DNA of 64,000 bases, taken from assembly GCA_029962745.1 (NCBI GenBank), contig CM057155.1, positions 30,996,896 through 31,060,895 on the forward strand, written 5' to 3'. Shown here in pieces: positions 56,197-64,000 of this stretch. Made by a program: the position numbers and the translations under genes. The notes beneath the pieces were generated by a model. That model had not been told where the DNA came from and did not search any database. It was given only the letters and a program-made list of their open reading frames with translations. The DNA comes from Echinometra lucunter (lineage: Eukaryota > Echinodermata > Echinoidea > Camarodonta > Echinometridae). How positions within the stretch are numbered: position 1 is the stretch's first letter; each line of letters starts with the position of its first letter.

Positions 56197-56862
56197 GTGA
56201 GTAGCCCATCCCACGAATGATGCCATGCCCAGCCCAATGCGGGCTTTGTCTTGCACCGTCCGACTGATCTGATGCCGCCGCGCCATCAAAACCAGCTCAG
56301 CTCAGCCTCAGGCCCTCAGGATCGGGCCGGGCCTCAGGCTCAGCTCAGTCTAAACTTGGTGGGATTGTGTCATGTGTGATGCTGAAGTTGTGTATCTGAT
56401 GTCTGTGGATTGAAAAGTTGAATATCTGAATAAATGTTCAATTCATGTAGACTCTAGATCTATATTTTTCTACATTAGTATCACTTGCACGAATGCCAGG
56501 TTATCATCAGATAACCTTGCACTGAATTAGGCCTATACAGTGGAAATTGCTGACAATAGGAAAGTAGTGTTCTCTGTCACATTTCTGGGACAGAGGAACA
56601 AGAGCAGTGATCAGAAAAAGATTTCTCAAAATTCAATTGATGAAGATAATTTAGATCCAATTGAAGGAATGGAATGAAAATAGGATATGTTATCATACTG
56701 GGTGTAAAAAGCAAATATTTTCCAAGAATTTGTTGATTATTTTAGTGATTTCTATCTCCAACTATAGAGGGCAGCATTTCACATAAATTTGCACAGCTCA
56801 CCATACCAATGGCTCCCTGAGTGCATTAGTATGGGGGTGGGGAACCATAGTTCACGCACATT

Positions 56863-59800
56863 CAGTAGAGGCGCACGGCCGATATCGGAGACTGTCTCCT
56901 TTATGGGAGATAGTTTCCTATATCGGAGACTGTCACTGTGGCACGATCGGCGCGGCAGCCAGCGGTCTCCCATTTCGGACACTATCGCCGATGCAGGAGA
57001 CAATCTCCGTCATTGGCGACTCTTTGAAAATGTGATCATAACAACAATCTTAAGTCTCCCATTTTGGAGACTGCGGTTTGGGAGGTAGATCTATTTAGGG
57101 TCTGACTCGAATGCAATCTTTTTCTTTGTTGTTGTTGTTTTTTCCATACAAGACTTACACTTTCTGGATGAACTAGTTTCTATTCTCCAGACGTTTTTGA
57201 TTTTATAATATGATGTGAACATGATGAATGGGTAAATACATTCAGATTTGTATCATTTTTTATCATAAAATGCCTGTCACAACATCTATGACACGAGTAT
57301 GAGTGTTTCGGTTAAATGTAATTTTAATTGACATTGTCCGGTTGTCCAATATGTTGACATTTATGTTTGTTGTTGCCTTTCACTGTTGTTTTTGCTCAGT
57401 CTAATTTTGCAAAATTAGAAAATGAAAATTCTGAAATCTTAATTATATCATCCCCTCTTTTTTTTTTTTTTTTTTTTTTTGGGGGGGGGGGGGGGCTACT
57501 TTAAAGTTTCTTTTTCAGCAAATAATCAGGATAATAAATGGGCCAACAATTGCCGGACCTGCATCCTGTCTGTGTGCTGCTAATTTTAGGCATATTCTAT
57601 TCCGAAGGGATGCTAGATCAGGTAAGCCTATAAAACTGTTTCTTGAAAATATTCCTTATGCATGTACGCAAATGAGCCCATAATGGCATAAAAATGGTTG
57701 TTTCAAAAGAACAGGAAAAGAAACATTTCTGTGTAGCTCATGAAAAATTCAAAATAGTTTGTTCGAGTTTGTTCATATAAAATGTTCGGAATTAATAGCA
57801 AATCAATAATTTGACTGGTAATTTATATGAAATTTATATTCACATTTCACATGCATATTCAATGTACTTGCTTGCATATCTAGGTACTTGTGCCCCCAAA
57901 TTGAAGAAGTTAATCACTCTGTACGGTCAGCAGAACTGGTAAAGCAGCTGCTTTATCAAGAACTTCCAAGGAGATAGGAATTAGGATCCCGCATCTTGGA
58001 TGTAGGCCTAGCTGATGATCGATGCAAGGTGGCAATAGGTCTTCAGAAACTTAGAACTGAAATAGTTATACCGGTACAACTGTACTTTTCATATTTTATG
58101 ACCAGTGACACAGGAAAGAACAACTCCTTTAGAAAGCCAATTCTTTGTTTTGCAAGAACATTTATTTGAAATAATACTGGTAACAAAACACAGAAAATTC
58201 ATAAAAGAAAAAGGAAGTCCAGCAGTACATAGAACCCTTAACTCTCTTTGCAAAGCGTGGATATCTTTTCCACGAACATTACAGTGTGTCCACATATGAT
58301 GTAAAACACTACAAAGATTAAAGGCTAAAAAACAGTGATTAATAATAAATTGATTACAACCCCACTGACATGTATGTCAATAAAGTAAGATGAACATTAC
58401 AGCATGATGAGTGGCATCACTTCTGTATTGAGTACTATCTGATATTAAAAATGGATAACAATTATTTAAATGTCATGACAATCGGCAAGAAGGTATCAGT
58501 ATGTTGCACAATAAAGTTATATGAAAATAAATACCCATCTTGAAGTAACCTGTACAGTTTTGGCATGTGTAAACATAAAACAAAGTAAAATGTATTTTCC
58601 ACAGAAATACATGCATGAAAAATAAAGTAAATAAAAAACATGATCTCCACACTTCTTTCTTCTAAATAGAGATATGTAACCAATCATATTCATAACCGAG
58701 GCAATGAAAAATCAATGATATGCATTATGACTGAAACCAGAAAATGAAAATTGTACTTGTCATATAATGATGAATCTACTTATTATGAAATATGTGAATA
58801 GCTTTCTGGTGTTGACCCCCTCCCCCTCCCTCAATAATATTTCGTCAAGTTTCATACACTTAAAGTATCGTAACGTAACTCGATCAAAGCCTTGGTAGAT
58901 GACGAGGCACAGCAGACTCGCCGACTTGAGCAGAATATTTTTTTTTTTTTTTATAGTGTTTGGGATGGCTTGAAACTGAATCATCTTCCAGATTCTGATG
59001 TCGCAATGTAGTTTGACTAACTTCAGCATTGGTATGGATATGCAGCATTATCACCTGAAGAAAAAAAAGAGAGACGAGGATTAATTTTTCACCTTTATTT
59101 TCTATAAGTATGTGCAATCAAAGGCCAACAAGTATTATGACTGAAATTAATTGCCTATATATGTAAATCTAAGTCAGAAATAATCTGTAAAGGATTTATT
59201 TTTCTGTGTATGCAGCAGCCTGTGCAGTTATGTATTTTAATCTGTTGTAATTATATTGTTTACTTGTATGTTATTAAATGTAAATTGTGAATGTGAGCAA
59301 TTCAACCACTGGCTGCCACTCACAAAATGGAATAAACTTCATGTATGAAAAAATGAAAATAAAGTTATAGAAGTTTCTTAATTTAATGTTAATGTTATAT
59401 GATTCAGTAAGTATGATTGTGAGTTAGCAGATGGTAAGGAATAAACCATCATGGTAGCAGATTCTGTTGTGTGTAATGCAGCTAGCCAGTCACAGTCCTG
59501 AGGATCAAGACTACATGTCCACCGGCTGCGTTGGTCACGTAAACTTCAGAAAGGTCATTGTCAAGTAAGTTGAATTCCGATTAAACTTTGCTTTAAAATC
59601 CATGAAAAGCCAGCATGGCCAAGCTGAGATTCCTCACGTCGTTTCATCTAAATCCCCATTAAGAGAAATATAACATGAAATATAAGGGGGGAGGGGGAGA
59701 AGGAACGTTTGTCTGCTTAATTATTTTGACTAGTCATGAATGAACGCCAGCTGATCTATCATCACCCGAGTAGACTGGCGAAGTCAAGGTCCAATCGGCA

Positions 59801-61023
59801 TACGTCCATGCACTGCCTCCTCCTCCCCCCAAATCGAATTCATGAAAATTTGAATCCATATTCACACATAAGTTTCAACCATTCGAGATTCATATTTTGT
59901 TGATGTATTTACAGATCTACTGTATTTCATTTCATATTGCCATTGCCGTCGCGCCTGTTGACATTTTCACATGCGCCACCACCATGACCACGCGGGAGAT
60001 TATGGACTTGTGCAATACATGCATGCATGCGCCAAGTTCACTGCACTGTACATACTGCCATATGCCAGAGATCTCGCCGTGCCTCATGCAACACACTTGA
60101 TCATTCTTCTGTTATTGATTGCGTAATTGCCAATATTCAATCAAACATGGATAGTCGGCACAAAACAACTCGATTTCTTTTAAAAATTTATATAAATTAT
60201 ATATTTCATAATAATTATGCTTACCCAAGTTCAAGTCATCATACATGACCATCGCAATTACCTCAGCAACAGGGGCCGACGGGAGAGTTTATTTGCAATG
60301 ATTTTCCTTTTGAACATAAGTCAACAGGCTGGGCTGGGCTGAATACGATGTGTGAGTATGGATTATAAATAAACATAATTATAAACATTTTTTTAAAAAT
60401 GCCATTTACTATTACAGTTAAGCCGGTTTCCATTAAAAAGATTTCTTTTATTTCTTCACTATTTAAAAACAATATCTTCACAAATTCACAAGGTAGCAAC
60501 ACATTCTCAAGTATATTCACATGCCAGAATCATAGAAAAAACATTTTGATACACTGAGCTAAATTATTAACAAAAGAAGTCAACATAACTTTTGACATAA
60601 ATATTTGGGAGAAAGAAAACAAAATCTGTATCGATCATCCGATTGTGCTTAATATGAACGTGCCTAGATGTATGGAAGTGTGTGTGTACATGTTATCCGA
60701 TACTACGATAGTGTGTGTGTGGACGTGACTAGCCTCGGCTGGCTACCGAGAAAGGAGTTGCAGTGAACAAACCACCATTGCGCAATGATTAGACGGTGGA
60801 ATTTTGAAGTAGACGGTGAAAAGGGGTATTTTGATCCGAGGAATCCGATTATCACATTTTCAATTAGCGCAAATGTACCCCCGAGACTGCAAATGTAAAT
60901 AACCAAATTCGAGCTCCGATTTGGGAGACAGTCTCCTAAATCGGCGACCACAAAAGTCTCCCATAACGGAGACAGTCTCCCAGTCAAGAGACAGTCTCCG
61001 ATATCGGCCGTGCGCCTCTACTG
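56863..61023. mobile_element. 4.16 kb TIR element, hAT-like ends, 5 bp target duplication
   Basis: CAGTAGAGGCGCACGGCCGA at 56863 and its reverse complement ending at 61023 are perfect inverted ends that extend 36 bp. The flanks are ACATT at 56858-56862 and ACATT at 61024-61028. Inside each end are repeated GGAGACTGTCTCC or GGAGAC/GTCTCC motifs, like the subterminal transposase-binding repeats of hAT elements. No long transposase frame exists, so the element is non-autonomous or decayed. The interior has a T22-G14 tract (57462-57495) and a few splice-bounded open segments of unknown origin (57520-57620, 59484-59569). The superfamily is tentative, as most hATs make 8 bp duplications. Confidence 0.75.
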
Positions 61024-61166
61024 ACATTTTAATTTTTCTTAAGAAGGCAGTTTTCGATCCATAATTTCTCAAATTTTACCAAAAATTGTTGTGATTTAAT
61101 TGACACCAAAGACAAAGCAAAGTTTTAGACTACAAATGGGCGCAAGAAGAAGACTACTTTATGAGG

Positions 61167-61616
61167 AATTCCAGATATATCACGATCGCAAAATTCGATG
61201 TCGTATCGCAACGTTCTGGACCTGGAAAAGTTTTACAAAAATAACGAGACATAACTTTGCACACGCCAGTTTACAAATGATTAATACAAAATAGAGATCC
61301 ATAGAAGGTAAAATAATTGCATTATTAGGAAGACAAAATGCCATAGAATCATTTGATATCAATTTTACTTACAATTTTGATGACATCGTCTCTCGAAAAG
61401 AGGAAGTCTAGACCCTTGTCGGCAGGTTCATTTTTTTTTCAGAACGGACGCAAAACGCCAAAATTTGCTGATTTTTCTTTAATATTAATTTCACAATTCC
61501 TTCCCATATTTCAAAGAGAGGTTATCTTCCAGGGTAATTTTAGGTTGCTCTTTCCTTTGGTGCTATCAGATTTTCACAATCTTTTCTAGTTTTTGAGATA
61601 TATGGCCCTGTGTGCG
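61167..61616. repeat. Interspersed repeat, copy 2 (pair at 3779)
   Basis: The ordered segments shared with 3779-4212 are about 85% alike by eye. This copy sits between the 4.16 kb element and the long palindrome. Confidence 0.75.
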
Positions 61617-61670
61617 AACTTTGGACCTGCGCGAAGTTAGATCACACTACCATACAGAGAGCTAAGCACT

Positions 61671-62462
61671 CGTAACTAGCTTTAGGAAGCTATTCGTGAT
61701 TTTATTCTGATATTACACGAATAGCTTTAGTTGGCTGCCATAGGCCCCTGTGTAGACCGATGTCAGCTTGAAATATTATGCCTCCAAATCGCACTTTCTC
61801 ATGCCCAGTTAGCCCTGCAAACTACCTTCCAAGCTCGCCAGTGGACCGGACCAGTCGATCAAATTGTGATATTAGAACCTAAATTTTTTTTTTTTCAACT
61901 CAAAATATCGACTTTTGATTGATACAAGATCCTACCTTCTTGTTGATTTCACCACTTGATTAATTTCCATTTCAATAGCACGACCTCCGACATCGTGAGT
62001 TCACCTACACCTGCTGGTGACTGGTCTCAGCCATAGGTGCTAGGCGAAGAGTGGTATGCAGCATTTGCACTCTGCGTTCGCCAACACATGCGAGAGTGCA
62101 ACGCATACCACTCTTGGCCTAGCGCCTGTGGCTGAGACCAGCGGGTGTAAGTGAACTCACGATGTCGGAGGCCGCGCTATTGAAATGGAAATTAATCAAG
62201 CGGCGAAATCAACAAGAAGGTAGGATCTCGTATCAATCAAAAGTCAATATTTTTAGTTTGATCGACTGGTCCGCTGGCGAACTTGGAAGGTAGTTTGCAG
62301 GGCTAACCGGGCATGAGAAAGTGTGATTTGGAGGCATAATATTTCAAGCTGACATCGGCCGACACAGGGGCCTACATGTATGGCAGCCAACTAAAGCTAT
62401 TCATGTAATATCAGAATAAAATCATGAATAGCTTCCTAAAGCTACTTGTAACAGTAACAGCT
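61671..62462. mobile_element. ~790 bp near-perfect palindrome (foldback element)
   Basis: Two arms of about 385 bp are reverse complements over nearly their whole length, centred near 62080. Paired blocks include AGCTTTAGGAAGCTATTC, GCTTGAAATATTATGCCTCC, CCTGCAAACTACCTTCCAAG, TGATTAATTTCCATTTCAAT and CTCCGACATCGTGAGTTCAC. The left arm has an extra ~35 bp near 61870-61905. No frame is present. Such a sequence would extrude a cruciform or give a double-stranded RNA if transcribed. Confidence 0.92.
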
Positions 62463-62691
62463 AGTTTGTTGTGGTCTGTGATTTTGATGGATGATGCATG
62501 TATGCAATAATGCATGTGCCTATTTCATTAAATACCAGACATTTAACGGTTTCCCATCCTCCTAGGAATACATGTAATTTTCTAGGGAAAATATGGTTAA
62601 TAAAGCTCACTGACTTTGAAGTCATTTATGCCATTTTGCAGTGGCCGTCAGCTTCGTCTAAACAATATTTATTTTGTTAAAACCATAGCTG

Positions 62692-62923
62692 GGGCCGTAT
62701 TCTGAAAATTGTTATATCTTTTATCTTATTTTAATTAATCATAGCAATCAGAAATAGGGTACGCCATTGGCTCACACCGCACACTTTTGACTTCCATGCT
62801 GGTCCATGGGCGCAATTTCATGCAGCTCAAACCAATCAAAAGTTCGCCTTTAAAATTTATTATGACAATTAAAAGAGCGAAGATAAGATAAAAGATAAAA
62901 CAATTTTCAGAATACTGACCCTG
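62692..62923. mobile_element. MITE with GTATTCTGAAAATTGTT ends
   Basis: GGGCCGTATTCTGAAAATTG at the left pairs with CAATTTTCAGAATACTGACCC at the right (two differences). The inner TATCTTTTATCTTA mirrors TAAGATAAAAGATA. The length is about 232 bp. The end motif resembles the 24598-25404 element. Confidence 0.8.
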
Positions 62924-63419
62924 GCCTTCTTCATTAAAATAAAATTTGTTGTACAAACATGTTTTTCATAAATTGATGAACATGCTGTTCCATCTTGTCA
63001 GCCTCATATAAACATTTTCTTTTCTCTTGTCTTTTTCAACTTCATATTGACTTTTTAAAACATGTAAAAATCATTATAGTACCGGTAATACATCTTGTCT
63101 TTTTTGTTGAAGCTAGGGCTGAGTCATTACGGTTTTTAACCGTTTAACTGTTAAGTACATGGAAAAAATGAAATTTAAAAAAAAAAGATAAGCCTTCCTC
63201 ACAAATGCCCAAATACTGCTAAAATTCATATCTTATACCTAAAAAATGTCCTCCCAATGTCCACATTTTCTTGAAAGGTGTTTAATTTAGTTGTAAACTA
63301 ACAATAAAAGGAGAAATTATAAATTCCTTTTTGGTTCCGAAAGACCACGTTTTTGAATCATACTGTATTAGTACATCAACAAACATGAAAATAGACACGT
63401 GGGATTGTACTGCAATTTA

Positions 63420-64000
63420 GGCAGAGTTTCGAGGAAAAAAAAGATTAGATTTCAACTTTCTTAGTGCAGAAATCCATTCTCTACTCCACATTCCTCATTA
63501 GAATAAAATAATTAGAATTTTTTATACCTACTTTTTCTGTGCTTTTGGCAAAAAAAATCTTGAATGAAAAAAAAAATTCATCTGAGGCACTGTGGGATTG
63601 GGATGAAAAATGGTCAGGTAGGTGGCAGAAAAGTTACTAGAATTTCACATTTCAGATAAGGGAAATTTCCTTGTCATCATCTGTATTCCCATGAATGAAC
63701 CCTTAATCTGGAGTCAATTTATTTATTATTGATGAGAATTCACATTTATGACAAGGGAATTTCACTTCTAAAACGTCAAATTCTAGTATCTTTTTAAACT
63801 CTTTCTGACCATTTTTCAGCCCAATCACACAATGCCTTAGTTGACTTTTTCAGTCAAGAATTCATGGCCAAAAGCACTAATAGAGTAGGTATAAAAAATT
63901 GTGATTGCTATTTTTTTTTCTAATAGGGAATGTGGAGTAAAATGTGAATTTCTGCACCAAGAAAAATTGAAATCTATTCTTTTTTTCCTCAAAACACAGT
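63420..64000. mobile_element. Long inverted repeat running off the right edge
   Basis: The left arm (from about 63420) holds AGATTTCAACTTTCTTAGTG, TTTTTTATACCTACT, GTGCTTTTGGC and TGACAAG-type blocks. The right arm (to 64000) carries their complements in reverse order, centred near 63705. The right terminus is outside the window. Arms are ~290 bp with moderate divergence. Confidence 0.8.

Overview
This 64 kb window is animal nuclear DNA, AT-rich and packed with introns and small transposons. The gene set fits a marine invertebrate deuterostome, most likely an echinoderm such as a sea urchin. Supporting signs are an intronless Toll-like receptor, dense interspersed DNA elements and GAGCGAGCGAAGCGAG-type repeats. 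The species call is inference; the genes themselves are read from conserved protein blocks and splice sites that agree in phase. I did not find an evident new multi-gene system. The novelty is mostly in mobile elements and gene architecture.

Layout. Bases 1-2311 hold a decayed non-LTR retrotransposon. Bases 3294-15449 (+) carry a nine-exon mitochondrial carrier of the UCP4/SLC25A27 type, with all splice phases resolved, giving 310 aa. Its last exon is followed by a three-copy tandem repeat that contains the stop codon. Bases 15643-20719 are intergenic repeats. Bases 20720-53235 (-) are one 24-exon gene for the WD40 nucleolar protein TBL3/UTP13 (1128 aa as assembled). It has a lineage-specific acidic/basic tail, and degenerate tandem copies of its fifth exon lie downstream of that exon. 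A 966-codon Toll-like receptor (21369-24269, +) sits inside the last TBL3 intron on the opposite strand. Bases 53236-55956 separate the divergent TBL3 and KCTD starts and are made of repeats. Bases 55957-56196 (+) are the first coding exon of a KCTD2/5/17-type BTB protein whose remaining exons are not in the window. The rest of the window is KCTD intron or flank.

Mobile DNA. At least three LINE pieces, two SINE types and many inverted-repeat elements are present. A ~415 bp element with TTAA targets and CCCATTCGTGACAG ends occurs four times, plus a diverged relative. Other TTAA-flanked families also occur. A family with all the hallmarks of a Helentron-derived non-autonomous element (HINE) occurs three times and carries head-to-tail AGGTCA motifs. 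A 4.16 kb element with 36 bp inverted ends and a 5 bp target duplication (56863-61023) lies downstream of the KCTD exon. A ~790 bp near-perfect palindrome lies at 61671-62462.

The host genes show no common pathway: mitochondrial transport, ribosome biogenesis, innate immune sensing and a CUL3-adaptor-type protein. The one intimate arrangement is the Toll-like receptor nested antisense in a ribosome-biogenesis gene.
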